Below, piece after piece: positions 51,087-59,491 of a stretch of DNA of 64,000 nucleotides. The notes under the pieces are model-generated. The model made no database searches. It was given only the letters and a program-made list of their open reading frames with translations, and was not told where the DNA came from. Origin of the DNA: Mycolicibacterium mageritense (GTDB taxonomy: Bacteria; Actinomycetota; Actinomycetes; Mycobacteriales; Mycobacteriaceae); contig NZ_AP022567.1 in NCBI RefSeq assembly GCF_010727475.1, positions 2,170,001 through 2,234,000 of the forward strand. The letters run 5' to 3'. Both the position numbers and the translations under genes were made by a program. The first letter of the stretch is position 1; every line of letters begins with the position of its first letter.

Positions 51087-52721
51087 TCAGCCTGCTGAAA
51101 CCGTTGGAGCAGAGGTACTTTCGTCAGCGTCAATCCGAGTTTGCTCGCCGAAGCGCTGTCTCAGTTCCGTCTTCAGAACCTTTCCTGAGGGGTTTCTTGG
51201 CAACGCGTCGACAATCTCGAGCGCTTTCGGATGCTTGTAGCGTGCCAGCCGCTCGGAGAGGAAGCTGTCGAGGTCGGCGAGTTCGAGTTTTGCCTCGCCC
51301 GCGGACCCCAGCGCCACGACCGCGACCGGCACCTCACCCCACTTCTCGTGCGGCCTGCCGATGACCGCGACCTCGGCGATCGCCGGGTGGGCCGCCAGGA
51401 CGTTCTCGACCTCGGCGCAGTAGATGTTCTCGCCGCCCGAGATGATCATGTCCTTCTTGCGGTCGACGACCCAGATGTAGCCCTCCTCGTCCTGGCGCAC
51501 GAGGTCTCCGGAGTGGAACCAACCGCCTGCGAACGCCTCCGCGGTGGCTTTGGGGTTGTTCCAGTAGCCGGCCATCAACGTGGGCGCGCGGTAGACGATC
51601 TCACCGACGTCTCCGATCGCGACGTCGTTCATGTCTTCGTCGACGATGCGCGCGGCCACCGTCGGGATCACCCGACCGACCGAGCCGAGCTTCCGAATGG
51701 CGTCCTCTGCCAACAACATGCAGGTCACCGGCGACATCTCCGTCTGACCGAAGGCCGCCAGGATCTGACTGCCCGGGAAGGTCTCGGCCATTGCGTGCAG
51801 CAAGGTGTCCGACGCAGGCGCGGCGCCCCACGACAACACCCGTAGCCGCACGTCACGCGGATGCGCCTGCTGCTCGGCACATACCGCCTGCCACTGTGCG
51901 GGGACCAGGAAGATAGCGGTGACCTTCTCGGCAGCCAGCACGTCGAGCAACGCCCCGGGATCGAACGCGCCGAGGGGATAGAGCACTGTCGGCAGGCCAA
52001 GCAGCAGGCCGGTGACGACGTTGCCCGCGATGCCCGCGATGTGGAACAGCGGAACCCCGATGAACCCGACGTCGTGGTTGATGTCGACCCCGGTGGTGAA
52101 CATGTTGGTCATGGCCTGCCCGGCCAGGTTCGTGTGCGTGAGGACCGCCCCCTTGGGACGCCCCGTGGTGCCCGACGTGTACATGATGAGCGCCGGGGCG
52201 TTCTCCGGGATGTCGACCAGCGGTGCGGGCTCGCCGTCCTCGGCGAGCAGATCGTCGTAGCCGAGGACGCCCTCGTCGGACGGCGCGCCCGCGACGACGA
52301 CGGTCTCCAGGGTCGGGTCCAGATCCCGCACGGCGGTGGCCACACCGGCCAGTACCGACTCGGTGATCACGACGCGCGCCTGGCAATCGCTGACCAGGAA
52401 GGCGATCTCGGGCGGGGTCATCCGGAAGTTCACCGGAACCGCAATGGCGCCAAGCTTGTTGGTGGCCAACACCGATTCGATGAACTCTGTGCGGTTGAGC
52501 ATCAGGATCAGCACGCGGTCACCGAAGGCGACTCCGCGACGGCTCAGTGCGCCGGCGAGCCGGCTGACCCGGTCGTCGAGTTCGCGCCACGTGGTGGTGT
52601 GACCGAGGAAGCGCAGGGCGGTCTGGTCGGGCTGCATCATGGCGTGCCGTGCCAAGTGGTTGGTCCAGTTCTGGCGACGGGCCAGATAGGGCTGCTCAGT
52701 GGGGGACGGCTCGACGGTCAA
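51087..52721 (-). CDS. fadD5: Acyl-CoA synthetase FadD5
   Basis: This 544-residue ANL-superfamily ligase activates fatty acids with ATP and CoA. It has the AMP-binding P-loop MYTSGTTGRPKGAVLTH (~residues 182-198), AFGQTEMSPVTCML (A5), GWFHSGDLVRQDEEGYIWVV with the DRKKDMIISGGENIYCAEVE core (A7-A8), and the catalytic lysine in LPRNPSGKVLKTEL (A10). It occupies the first position of the mce1 operon as in M. tuberculosis, so it probably activates lipids as they are imported by Mce1. The start is GTG or ATG at 52721 (MTVEPSPTEQP). Confidence 0.94.
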   Translation of the reverse strand: MTVEPSPTEQPYLARRQNWTNHLARHAMMQPDQTALRFLGHTTTWRELDDRVSRLAGALSRRGVAFGDRVLILMLNRTEFIESVLATNKLGAIAVPVNFRMTPPEIAFLVSDCQARVVITESVLAGVATAVRDLDPTLETVVVAGAPSDEGVLGYDDLLAEDGEPAPLVDIPENAPALIMYTSGTTGRPKGAVLTHTNLAGQAMTNMFTTGVDINHDVGFIGVPLFHIAGIAGNVVTGLLLGLPTVLYPLGAFDPGALLDVLAAEKVTAIFLVPAQWQAVCAEQQAHPRDVRLRVLSWGAAPASDTLLHAMAETFPGSQILAAFGQTEMSPVTCMLLAEDAIRKLGSVGRVIPTVAARIVDEDMNDVAIGDVGEIVYRAPTLMAGYWNNPKATAEAFAGGWFHSGDLVRQDEEGYIWVVDRKKDMIISGGENIYCAEVENVLAAHPAIAEVAVIGRPHEKWGEVPVAVVALGSAGEAKLELADLDSFLSERLARYKHPKALEIVDALPRNPSGKVLKTELRQRFGEQTRIDADESTSAPTVSAG

Positions 52722-52762
52722 CGGTTCACTACTCCACTGGTCGGGTTGCGCGTAGTTTTACA

Positions 52763-52772
52763 TTTGATCAAA
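52763..52772. promoter_or_regulatory. Candidate Mce1R operator, palindrome TTTGATCAAA
   Basis: A perfect 10-bp palindrome lies between the divergent fadD5 and mce1R starts (52721 and 52858), within AT-rich sequence (TTTTACATTTGATCAAACTT). FCD-type GntR repressors bind short dyads of this kind. Mce1R is known in M. tuberculosis as the repressor of mce1. Confidence 0.55.
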
Positions 52773-52857
52773 CTTGAGGTTGCCCCGGTCACACTATGGC
52801 CTCGGCAGCTCAGGGACAAGCCCGCGCCCAGACGCACCGAACGACGACCGGAGACTC

Positions 52858-53583
52858 GTGAACGCACCCGCCCGACCAGCAACGCAGCGCCGCCGCGGGG
52901 TGCGCCGCGAACAGTTGTCCGACGAGGTGGCGGCACATCTGAGGGCCGAGATCATGACGGGCGTGCTGCGGCCCGGAACCTTCATCCGGCTCGACGAGAC
53001 CGCCGCGACGCTCGGCGTCAGCATCACCCCGGTGCGCGAAGCGCTGCGGACGTTGCGCGGCGAAGGCATGGTGCAGCTCGAACCGCACCGCGGGCATGTC
53101 GTGGTGCCGCTCAGCCGCACCGATGTCGAAGACATCTTCTGGCTGCAGGCGACGATCGCCCGCGAACTCGCCGCGACCGTCGCCGAACGCATCACCGACG
53201 AACAGATCGACGAACTCGAGCGGCTCAACGGCGAACTGGCCGATGCCGTCGGCCAGCAGGATCACGAGCTGATCTCGTCGGCCGAGTTCGCGTTCCACCG
53301 GGCGTTCAACCATGCCAGTGGCCGCATCAAGCTGGCCTGGTTCCTGCTCCACGTGGCCCGCTATCTGCCCGCCCTGATCTACTCGAGCGATCCGGGGTGG
53401 GGTGCCGAGGCGGTGCAGGGCCACCGTGAGCTGATCGCCGCGTTGCGCCGGCGCGACGTCGATACGACAGTGCGCCTCAACGGCGCTCAGTTCACCGACG
53501 GCGCAGCGCGATTGATCTCCCGGCTCGACCAGATCGGGATGTGGAATCACGAAAACGCGTCCGATTCGGCGTCGAACATGTAA
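52858..53583 (+). CDS. mce1R: Mce1R, GntR/FCD family repressor
   Basis: This 241-residue regulator has a winged helix (DEVAAHLRAEIMTGVLRPGT, ATLGVSITPVREALRTLRGE, QLEPHRGHVVVPL) and an FCD helical domain (DVEDIFWLQATIARELAATV, AEFAFHRAFNHASGRIKLAW, QGHRELIAALRRRDVDTTVR) with the metal-binding D/H/H pattern. The GTG start at 52858 has GGAG 6 nt upstream. The position divergent from fadD5 matches Rv0165c, which represses mce1. The lipase gene follows after 11 nt, perhaps cotranscribed. Confidence 0.92.
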   Translation: MNAPARPATQRRRGVRREQLSDEVAAHLRAEIMTGVLRPGTFIRLDETAATLGVSITPVREALRTLRGEGMVQLEPHRGHVVVPLSRTDVEDIFWLQATIARELAATVAERITDEQIDELERLNGELADAVGQQDHELISSAEFAFHRAFNHASGRIKLAWFLLHVARYLPALIYSSDPGWGAEAVQGHRELIAALRRRDVDTTVRLNGAQFTDGAARLISRLDQIGMWNHENASDSASNM

Positions 53584-53594
53584 CGATCCGTTGC

Positions 53595-54935
53595 GTGGGG
53601 GTCTTCCGTAACTGGATTGTGTCGTTGTTCGCTGCCGTTTCCCTGCTCGCCGGATTCGCTGCGCCAGCCGCTGCCGAACCCGTCACCGGGAACTGCGGAT
53701 TTGCGCCAGATGACATCTACGCCAAGGAATTTCAGTGCAATCGGTACGGCGAGTTCTATACGCCGCCCGATCCCCTTCCGGCGGGCGATCCGGGTGATCT
53801 CATCCGCACCGAGCCCATGCGGCTGGTCTACGAACCGTCCGGGCAACTCGGCAGCTGGGTGGCCACCGGAACGCGGATCATGTACCGCAGCACCGATTCC
53901 CGCGGCAATCCGACCGCCGTAACCGGCACCTACTTCGAACCCGACCGGCCGTGGCCCGGTGCGGGGCCGCGCCCGTTGATCGCCTTCGCACCGGGCACGC
54001 AGGGGCAGGGTGACCAGTGCGCACCGTCCCGCGTGTTCGAGCAGAGCATCCACTTCTCCAGCGGCCTCGACATCACCATGGGCTACGAGGAACTGTTCGT
54101 CGCCACTATGGTGGCGCGCGGATTCGCCGTCGTGGTAACCGATTACGAGGGGCTCGGCACGCCCGGAGTACACACCTACGTCAATCGCCTGGCCGAAGCC
54201 CAGGCCGTGCTCGACGCGGCTCGCGCGGCCAAGAAGCTTCCGGGCACGTCGTTGACCCCGGACGGACCCGTCGCGCTGTGGGGCTATTCGCAGGGCGGGG
54301 GTGCCAGCGCCGCGGCGGCCGAACTGGCGCCGGGATACGCACCCGAACTCGATCTGGTCGGCGCGTATTCCGGTGCGCCGCCGGCCAATCTGCCCGACCT
54401 GCTGCCGTACGTCGACGGCAACGTGTTGGTCGGCGCGGTCGGCTATCTCATCAACGGGGCGATCGCCGCCTATCCCGAGGCCGCCGACGCCATCCACGAC
54501 AAGCTCACCATCTATGGCGAAGACCTCCTCAACAAGACCAAGGACCAGTGCGTCGTCGAAACCGGGCTGACGTTCGCGTTCCACCACCTGCAGGAGTACT
54601 TCAACGGCGACCCGTACGAGGTGATCGCCAACGAACCGTTCAAGAGCCTGCTCGATCTGCAGCGCATCGGCAGGCTCAAGCCGGAAACCCCGGTGTTCAT
54701 CGACAGCAACCACTTCGACCCGCTGGTGCCGTGGACAGGTGCCAACCAACTCGGCCGCGACTGGTGTGCGCAGGGCGCCGACGTCCAATTCTGGACCAAC
54801 GACCAGCCGCCGTTCCTCAACAAGCTGTCCGTCAACCACGCTCTGGCGTATTTCATGGACGGCGAGCGCGGCATGCAGTGGATCGCCGACCGGTTCAACG
54901 GTGTCCCGACCACGCCCAACTGCGGACAGTTCTGA
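53595..54935 (+). CDS. Secreted lipase/esterase (secretory lipase family)
   Basis: This ~446-residue alpha/beta-hydrolase has an export signal (FRNWIVSLFAAVSLLAGFAA, cleavage after AAA). The nucleophile elbow is GYSQGG at about residue 236; upstream RPLIAFAPGTQGQ and VVTDYEGLGTPG are the strand and oxyanion regions of PF03583 lipases, and VFIDSNHFDPLVPW contributes the acid. Paired cysteines are present (NCGFAPDD and FQCNRYG; the C-terminal NCGQF). It probably releases fatty acids from host or environmental lipids. The start is uncertain: GTG at 53595 lacks a strong Shine-Dalgarno but leaves a normal signal peptide. Confidence 0.88.
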   Translation: MGVFRNWIVSLFAAVSLLAGFAAPAAAEPVTGNCGFAPDDIYAKEFQCNRYGEFYTPPDPLPAGDPGDLIRTEPMRLVYEPSGQLGSWVATGTRIMYRSTDSRGNPTAVTGTYFEPDRPWPGAGPRPLIAFAPGTQGQGDQCAPSRVFEQSIHFSSGLDITMGYEELFVATMVARGFAVVVTDYEGLGTPGVHTYVNRLAEAQAVLDAARAAKKLPGTSLTPDGPVALWGYSQGGGASAAAAELAPGYAPELDLVGAYSGAPPANLPDLLPYVDGNVLVGAVGYLINGAIAAYPEAADAIHDKLTIYGEDLLNKTKDQCVVETGLTFAFHHLQEYFNGDPYEVIANEPFKSLLDLQRIGRLKPETPVFIDSNHFDPLVPWTGANQLGRDWCAQGADVQFWTNDQPPFLNKLSVNHALAYFMDGERGMQWIADRFNGVPTTPNCGQF

Positions 54936-54997
54936 GTGTTTTCACCTTCGCACCACCGGCATCACCGGTACCGCTCCGGAGGCAGGTGTCGCGCGGC

Positions 54998-55020
54998 CCG
55001 CCTATACGCGACAAAGTCGC
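54998..55020 (+). repeat. 23-bp repeat, copy 1
   Basis: This is identical over 23 bp to 55125-55147. The core GCGACAAAGTCGC can fold as a GCGAC/GTCGC hairpin with an AAA loop, preceded by CCGCCTATAC. It is followed by AGAA, as in the inverted copy 3. Confidence 0.85.
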
Positions 55021-55124
55021 AGAAATCGCCACACCAGCACCTGGACTTCCATTTGCCCCACCGGTCACGACCACATAGGTCTCACGGACCTATCCGCACC
55101 ACTGCAGCCTCAGGGGTCACGCGT

Positions 55125-55147
55125 CCGCCTATACGCGACAAAGTCGC
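55125..55147 (+). repeat. 23-bp repeat, copy 2
   Basis: This is an exact copy of 54998-55020, 127 bp downstream in the same orientation. The sequences flanking the two copies differ, so the unit itself has been duplicated rather than a longer segment. Confidence 0.85.
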
Positions 55148-55256
55148 TCACAGGCGAGCATGGGGCAGATGAGCAAATTCGAAACCGATGAGGCTGGCTG
55201 GGCTGGTGGGATGTTTTCTGTGGGGTAAAAGCGATTCAAGTGTCCTGAGGGACTTG

Positions 55257-55284
55257 TTCTGCGACTTTGTCGCAAACAGCCGGG
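55257..55284 (-). repeat. Diverged inverted copy 3 of the hairpin repeat
   Basis: Read on the minus strand it gives CCCGGCTGTTTGCGACAAAG continuing TCGCAGAA. It matches copy 1 at the 17-nt core GCGACAAAGTCGCAGAA and at most upstream positions (CCCGCCTATAC in copy 1). Confidence 0.65.
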
Positions 55285-55361
55285 CAGAACGACACCCCGC
55301 CCCGGGCGGTGACGGCTGTGACAGGTGTGACACTGTCGGACCTCGGTGGCACTGTGACGCC

Positions 55362-55682
55362 ATGTCGGACAAAATCCTGTTGCGCGGCACCGCACTTCGC
55401 TACGTGCTCACGCTGCACCTGTTCCGCACCGGCCCGCAGAGCGTCGCCGATCTCGTCGACGCGCTGAGCGACCAAGGCTTCACCGTGAAAGGGCGACCAT
55501 CAAAGGCCGTTTCGGACGCCTTACGCGCCGAGATCACCCACGGTCGCGTGTTCCGCGTACGGCACGGCTGCTACCGGCCCGCGTCGATGCCGCGCGGAAC
55601 CGAATACCGGATCCGAGAACGCGTGGCCGCCCTGCGTGCGGCCGCCGCCGACCTCAGGCCAGCTGCTGAACCCTGGCGATGA
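55362..55682 (+). CDS. Hypothetical small winged-helix-like protein
   Basis: This 106-residue protein contains LRYVLTLHLFRTGPQSVADL, VDALSDQGFTVKGRPSKAVS and DALRAEITHGRVFRVRHGCY. The pattern of helices followed by a beta-wing suggests a small winged-helix DNA-binding protein. I cannot name the family. The ATG at 55362 begins MSDKILLRGT; the longer frame upstream runs through the repeat region and is rejected. The 3' end overlaps the convergent SRPBCC gene by 29 nt. Confidence 0.65.
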   Translation: MSDKILLRGTALRYVLTLHLFRTGPQSVADLVDALSDQGFTVKGRPSKAVSDALRAEITHGRVFRVRHGCYRPASMPRGTEYRIRERVAALRAAAADLRPAAEPWR

Positions 55683-56097
55683 GGGCGTTGGCAAGGTGGT
55701 CCAGCGTGTCGCCGATCAGCTTCTTGACCATCAGCGCGGGGATCGGCAGCTTGGTGTCGACCTCGACGTCGAGATCGACTTGGAGCAGCGTGGTCGTCTC
55801 CCCGAGCGGCACGACCGAGAACCGCTGCTCCTGCTTGGCGAAATGGTCGCCCTGCTGCAGCACTGTGTAGACCTGGTTCTCGGCGGGGTAGTAAACCGCG
55901 TTGATGAAGACGCCCGACTGGCCCTGGATCTCGACGTCCAGCCGCAGCTGGCTGGGACGCCCGTCGTCGTAGCGGGCCAGGATCCAGCACCCTTTGATCT
56001 CGGGATTCCACTGCGGATAGGCCTCGAAGTCGGCGACGATCGCCATGATCTTCTCGGCGGGGGCTTCAACCTCTACGGTCTTGCTCACGAGCGGCAT
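55654..56097 (-). CDS. SRPBCC/START-like protein (TB18.5, Rv0164-like)
   Basis: This 147-residue protein has the polyketide-cyclase/START fold: SKTVEVEAPAEKIMAIVADF, EAYPQWNPEIKGCWIL, then long antiparallel strands and a C-terminal helix MVKKLIGDTLDHLANALIAR lining the hydrophobic pocket. Such proteins bind lipids or aromatic ligands. The ATG at 56097 lies inside the end of the thioesterase gene (32-nt overlap), giving a two-gene operon as for Rv0163-Rv0164. The longer frame is not supported. Confidence 0.9.
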   Translation of the reverse strand: MPLVSKTVEVEAPAEKIMAIVADFEAYPQWNPEIKGCWILARYDDGRPSQLRLDVEIQGQSGVFINAVYYPAENQVYTVLQQGDHFAKQEQRFSVVPLGETTTLLQVDLDVEVDTKLPIPALMVKKLIGDTLDHLANALIARVQQLA

Positions 56098-56524
56098 CGG
56101 GCGAGCATATCGAGCCCAGCAGCGTGCGGATCGCGGCGGGAATCGGGATGGGTCGTCGCGTGGCCCGGTCGACGTACACGTGCACCCAGTGCCCGACGGC
56201 CGCAACCGGGCCGTCGGCCTCGAAAAGCCCGAGCTGGTAGGTGACGCTGCTGTTGCCCAACCGGGTCACCGACAGCCCGACCACCAGCGGGTCCGGGAAC
56301 TTCAGCTCGGAGAAATACCGGCACCCGGATTCGGCGACCACGCCCAGCCACGGCGCGGTCATCGGGTCGATGTCGCAAGTGGTGTCGATCCACGCATTGA
56401 TCGCGGTGTCGAACAACTCGTAGTACACCGCGTTGTTGAGGTGGCCGAACATGTCGTTGTCGGTCCACCGGGTCAGCACCGGCCAGTGCACGGGGAAATC
56501 TGCGCTCGACAGCGACGGATCCAT
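56066..56524 (-). CDS. Acyl-CoA thioesterase-like hotdog protein (Rv0163-like)
   Basis: This 152-residue 4HBT hotdog protein has the signature VLTRWTDNDMFGHLNNAVYY with active-site Asp and His near residue 25. Strands GCRYFSELKFPDPLVVGLSV and VGHWVHVYVDRATRRPIPIP follow. It probably hydrolyses an acyl-CoA. The ATG at 56524 begins MDPSLSSADF. It is divergent from the alcohol dehydrogenase gene with only 27 bp between starts, so the promoters overlap. Confidence 0.9.
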   Translation of the reverse strand: MDPSLSSADFPVHWPVLTRWTDNDMFGHLNNAVYYELFDTAINAWIDTTCDIDPMTAPWLGVVAESGCRYFSELKFPDPLVVGLSVTRLGNSSVTYQLGLFEADGPVAAVGHWVHVYVDRATRRPIPIPAAIRTLLGSICSPDAAREQDRRG

Positions 56525-56551
56525 GGCCGACAGTCTGACAGGCTGGTGGAT

Positions 56552-57643
56552 GTGAGAATCCGCGGAGCTGTCCTGGAAAGCATCGGCGCGCCACGCCCCT
56601 ACACCGGATCCCGGCCGCTGACGGTGTCCGAACTCGACCTCGCCGAGCCCGGACCGGGTGAGCTGCTGGTCCGCATCGAAGCCGCCGGCCTGTGTCATTC
56701 GGACCTGTCGGTAGTCGACGGCAACCGGGTACGACCGGTCCCGATGTTGTTGGGCCACGAGGCGGCCGGCGTCGTGGAGTCCGGGGACTCTGACCTGCCG
56801 GTCGGGCAGCGCGTGGTGATGACGTTCCTGCCGCGCTGCGGCCAGTGTGCGGCCTGCGCGACCGACGGGCTGACACCGTGCGCCCCGGGCAGTGCCGCCA
56901 ACGGTGCGGGCACGTTGATGAACGGCGACATCCGGCTCAGCCGCGACGGCGAACCGGTGTTCCACCATCTCGGAGTGTCGGGGTTCGCGACCCACGCCGT
57001 GGTGGACCGCCGGTCGGTGGTCCCGGTGCCCGCCGACGTCCCGGCCACGGTCGCGTCGTTGCTGGGTTGCGCGGTGCTGACCGGCGGCGGCGCGGTGCTC
57101 AACGTCGGCAAGCCGCAGCCGGGCGACACCGTGATCGTGGTCGGCCTCGGCGGCGTCGGCATGGCGGCCGCGCTCACCGCACTCGCGCATGACGATGTCC
57201 GGATCATCGGCGTCGATCAGTTGTCCGACAAGTTGGACCGGGCCCGCGCCTTGGGCGTGCACGAGGCCTACACACCCGACGAGGCTGCCGACCTCAAGGC
57301 CACCGTGGTGATCGAAGCGGCAGGCCACCCCGCGGCCCTCGAAACAGCCATTGCGCTGACCGGCGCGGGCGGGCGCACCATCACGGTGGGTCTACCCCGC
57401 CCGGATGCCCGGATCTCGGTGTCTCCCTTGGGTTTCGTCGCCGAGGGCCGGTCGCTGATCGGCAGCTATCTCGGCTCGGCGGTGCCGGCCCGCGACATCC
57501 CCCGGTTCGTCGAGCTGTGGCGCGCGGGCCGACTGCCGGTCGAGGAACTGGTGTCGTCGACCATCCCGCTCGACGAGATCAACGCGGGCATGGACGAACT
57601 CGCCGAGGGCCGCGCGGTGCGGCAGATCATTCGGTTCAACTGA
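56552..57643 (+). CDS. adhE1: Zinc-type alcohol dehydrogenase (AdhE1-like)
   Basis: This 363-residue medium-chain dehydrogenase has the catalytic zinc ligands in AAGLCHSDLSVVDG and LLGHEAAGVVESGD. The structural zinc cysteines are in FLPRCGQCAACATDGLTPC and the Rossmann motif is VIVVGLGGVGMAAALTALAH. Cofactor specificity is probably NAD (IIGVDQLSDKLDRARALG, Asp at the strand end). It is the counterpart of Rv0162c by position and type. GTG at 56552 gives the start VRIRGAVLES; no clear Shine-Dalgarno is present. Confidence 0.9.
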   Translation: MRIRGAVLESIGAPRPYTGSRPLTVSELDLAEPGPGELLVRIEAAGLCHSDLSVVDGNRVRPVPMLLGHEAAGVVESGDSDLPVGQRVVMTFLPRCGQCAACATDGLTPCAPGSAANGAGTLMNGDIRLSRDGEPVFHHLGVSGFATHAVVDRRSVVPVPADVPATVASLLGCAVLTGGGAVLNVGKPQPGDTVIVVGLGGVGMAAALTALAHDDVRIIGVDQLSDKLDRARALGVHEAYTPDEAADLKATVVIEAAGHPAALETAIALTGAGGRTITVGLPRPDARISVSPLGFVAEGRSLIGSYLGSAVPARDIPRFVELWRAGRLPVEELVSSTIPLDEINAGMDELAEGRAVRQIIRFN

Positions 57644-57657
57644 CCACTTCCCAACTT

Positions 57658-57684
57658 ATATGACAAGTTCTACACTTGTCATAT
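57658..57684. promoter_or_regulatory. Perfect inverted repeat covering promoter and start codon of the dehydratase gene
   Basis: ATATGACAAG (57658-57667) and CTTGTCATAT (57675-57684) are perfect complements with a 7-nt spacer. TACACT (57671-57676) fits a -10 and stands six bases before the ATG at 57683, so the mRNA is probably leaderless. A GntR dimer bound here would block both polymerase and initiation. The FadR-type regulator encoded downstream is the likely ligand-sensing repressor. Confidence 0.75.
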
Positions 57685-58801
57685 GACTGATCGCATCCGC
57701 CGTCTCACGCTGTCCCACGTCATCCTGCCGCTGCCCAACCCCGTCAGCGACGCCAAGGTGCTGACGGGCAGGCAGAAACCGCTCACCGAAACCGTGCTGC
57801 TGTTCGTCGAGGTCGCCACCGAACAGGGCTTCGAAGGCATGGGGTTCAGCTACTCCAAGCGCGCCGGTGGCCCGGCGCAGTACACACACCTCGCCGAGAT
57901 CGCCGAGGTGGCGATCGGTCAGGATCCGTCCGACATCGACCGCATCTACCAGTCGCTGCTGTGGGCGGGCGCGTCCGTCGGGCGCTCGGGTGTCGCGACG
58001 CAGGCCATCGCGGCGCTCGACGTCGCACTGTGGGATCTCAAGGCGCGCCGCGCGGGGCTGCCGCTGGCGAAATTGATTGGTGCGCACCGGGATTCCTGCC
58101 GTGTCTACAACACGTCCGGCGGCTTCCTGCAGGCCTCGGTCGATGAGATCAAGGAAAAGGCCAGCGCATCCCTGGAATCCGGCATCGGCGGCATCAAAAT
58201 CAAGGTCGGACAACCCGACTGGAAGACCGACCTGGAGCGCGTGGCCGCGCTGCGGGAGCACCTCGGCGAAACCCCGCTCATGGTCGACGCCAACCAGCAG
58301 TGGGATCGGGCCAGGGCACGCCGGATGTGCCGAGAGCTTGAGCGGTACGACCTGATCTGGATCGAGGAGCCGCTCGATGCGTGGGATGCCGTCGGGCATG
58401 CCGACCTCAGCCGCACGTTCGACACCCCGATCGCCACGGGAGAGATGCTGACGTCGGTGCCCGAGCACATGGCGCTGATCGACGCGGGCTACCGCGGCAT
58501 CGTGCAGCCCGACGCGCCCCGCATCGGCGGCATCACGCCGTTTCTGCGGTTCGCGACGTTGGCCGCGCACGCCGGGCTCGCGCTGGCTCCGCACTACGCG
58601 ATGGAGATTCACCTGCATCTCGCCGCGACGTACCCGACCGAGCCGTGGGTCGAGCACTTCGAGTGGCTCAACCCGCTGTTCAACGAGCGCATCGACATTC
58701 ACGACGGCCGCATGTGGCTGCCGGAGCGGGCCGGCCTCGGTTTCACATTGAGCGATCAGATGCGGGCGTTGACGAAGGAGCGGGCAGAATTCCGCCTGTG
58801 A
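57683..58801 (+). CDS. Enolase-superfamily sugar-acid dehydratase (galactarate/L-talarate dehydratase-like)
   Basis: This 372-residue mandelate-racemase-type enzyme dehydrates an aldaric or aldonic acid using Mg2+. The base lysines K172 and K174 are in GGIKIKVGQPDW. The metal ligands are D202 (VDANQQW), E228 (IEEPLDAW) and E254 (ATGEM), and the D277-H304 dyad lies in VQPDAPR and APHYAMEIHLHL. These spacings follow the galactarate/L-talarate dehydratase pattern. The ATG overlaps an operator; the stop overlaps the regulator GTG by 4 nt. The TctCBA transporter nearby probably imports the substrate. Confidence 0.88.
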   Translation: MTDRIRRLTLSHVILPLPNPVSDAKVLTGRQKPLTETVLLFVEVATEQGFEGMGFSYSKRAGGPAQYTHLAEIAEVAIGQDPSDIDRIYQSLLWAGASVGRSGVATQAIAALDVALWDLKARRAGLPLAKLIGAHRDSCRVYNTSGGFLQASVDEIKEKASASLESGIGGIKIKVGQPDWKTDLERVAALREHLGETPLMVDANQQWDRARARRMCRELERYDLIWIEEPLDAWDAVGHADLSRTFDTPIATGEMLTSVPEHMALIDAGYRGIVQPDAPRIGGITPFLRFATLAAHAGLALAPHYAMEIHLHLAATYPTEPWVEHFEWLNPLFNERIDIHDGRMWLPERAGLGFTLSDQMRALTKERAEFRL

Positions 58802-59475
58802 GCGTATCGCAAAGGGTGGTCGCCGGCCTCAAGGACAAGATCTTGGCCGGCGACCTTCCGCCTGGGCACAAACTGCCCTCGGAGGCCGAGCTGATCGACG
58901 AGTTCGGCGTGTCCCGCACCGTGGTTCGTGAGGCCGTGACCCGGTTGCGGGCCGAGGGCCTTGTCGAAACCTTCCAGGGCCGTGGCTCTTTCGTGCTCGC
59001 CGTGCCGGAGCCGACGTCATTCACGGTCGAGTCGGCCGCGATCCGGACCCACCGCGATGTGCTCGACATGGTCGACTTCCGCCTCGGCGTCGAATGCGAG
59101 GCCGCTGCGCTGGCTGCCGCCCGTATCGACGCCGCAGGAGCCGACGCGGTGCGGGCCGCGCTCGCGGCCTTCGGCACGGCCACGCCCGACGACGCCGTGG
59201 AAGCCGACTTCCGGTTCCACCGGGCCGTCGCGGCGGCCAGCGGCAATCGCTTCTACGTCGACCTTGTCGACTCTCTGGGCCCCATGATGATCATGCTGAC
59301 GCGCACCCGCCTTGGCGCCGAGCATTCGATCACCGATGCGGCGCACGCGGAACGTGTCCGCCGCGAGCATGAGGAGATCGCGACCGCGGTGATCGCGGGT
59401 GAGCCTGACCTCGCGAGGGCCGCCATGCGCCTGCATCTGGGCAACACCCGCCGGCGCCTCGACGCGGGGCGCTGA
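58798..59475 (+). CDS. FadR-type GntR regulator
   Basis: This 225-residue regulator has a winged helix (RVVAGLKDKILAGDLPPGHK, ELIDEFGVSRTVVREAVTRL, FQGRGSFVLAVP) and an FCD helical domain (DVLDMVDFRLGVECEAAALA, ADFRFHRAVAAASGNRFYVD, EHEEIATAVIAGEPDLARAA). Metal-binding D and H residues suggest an organic- or sugar-acid ligand. The start is GTG at 58798, overlapping the dehydratase stop by 4 nt; a longer frame lies in that gene. It probably represses the locus through the inverted repeat at 57658. Confidence 0.93.
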   Translation: MSVSQRVVAGLKDKILAGDLPPGHKLPSEAELIDEFGVSRTVVREAVTRLRAEGLVETFQGRGSFVLAVPEPTSFTVESAAIRTHRDVLDMVDFRLGVECEAAALAAARIDAAGADAVRAALAAFGTATPDDAVEADFRFHRAVAAASGNRFYVDLVDSLGPMMIMLTRTRLGAEHSITDAAHAERVRREHEEIATAVIAGEPDLARAAMRLHLGNTRRRLDAGR

Positions 59476-59491
59476 CAGCGCTGCCCAACGG

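Larger units (their letters stand above)
54936..55361. other. Intergenic region with repeated hairpin elements
   Basis: This stretch of about 425 bp has no credible gene; its short frames are generated by the repeats. It holds two direct copies and one inverted copy of a hairpin-forming element (listed separately). CGGACCTATCCG occurs at 55085. The 3' part (55310-55335, TGACAGGTGTGACACTGTCG) has short dyads that may belong to the promoter of the next gene. Confidence 0.6.

Noticed and set aside
54998..55147. CRISPR-like direct repeats
   Set aside because: There are only two exact copies, with a 104-nt interval and no cas genes; the unit folds as a hairpin and an inverted copy exists.
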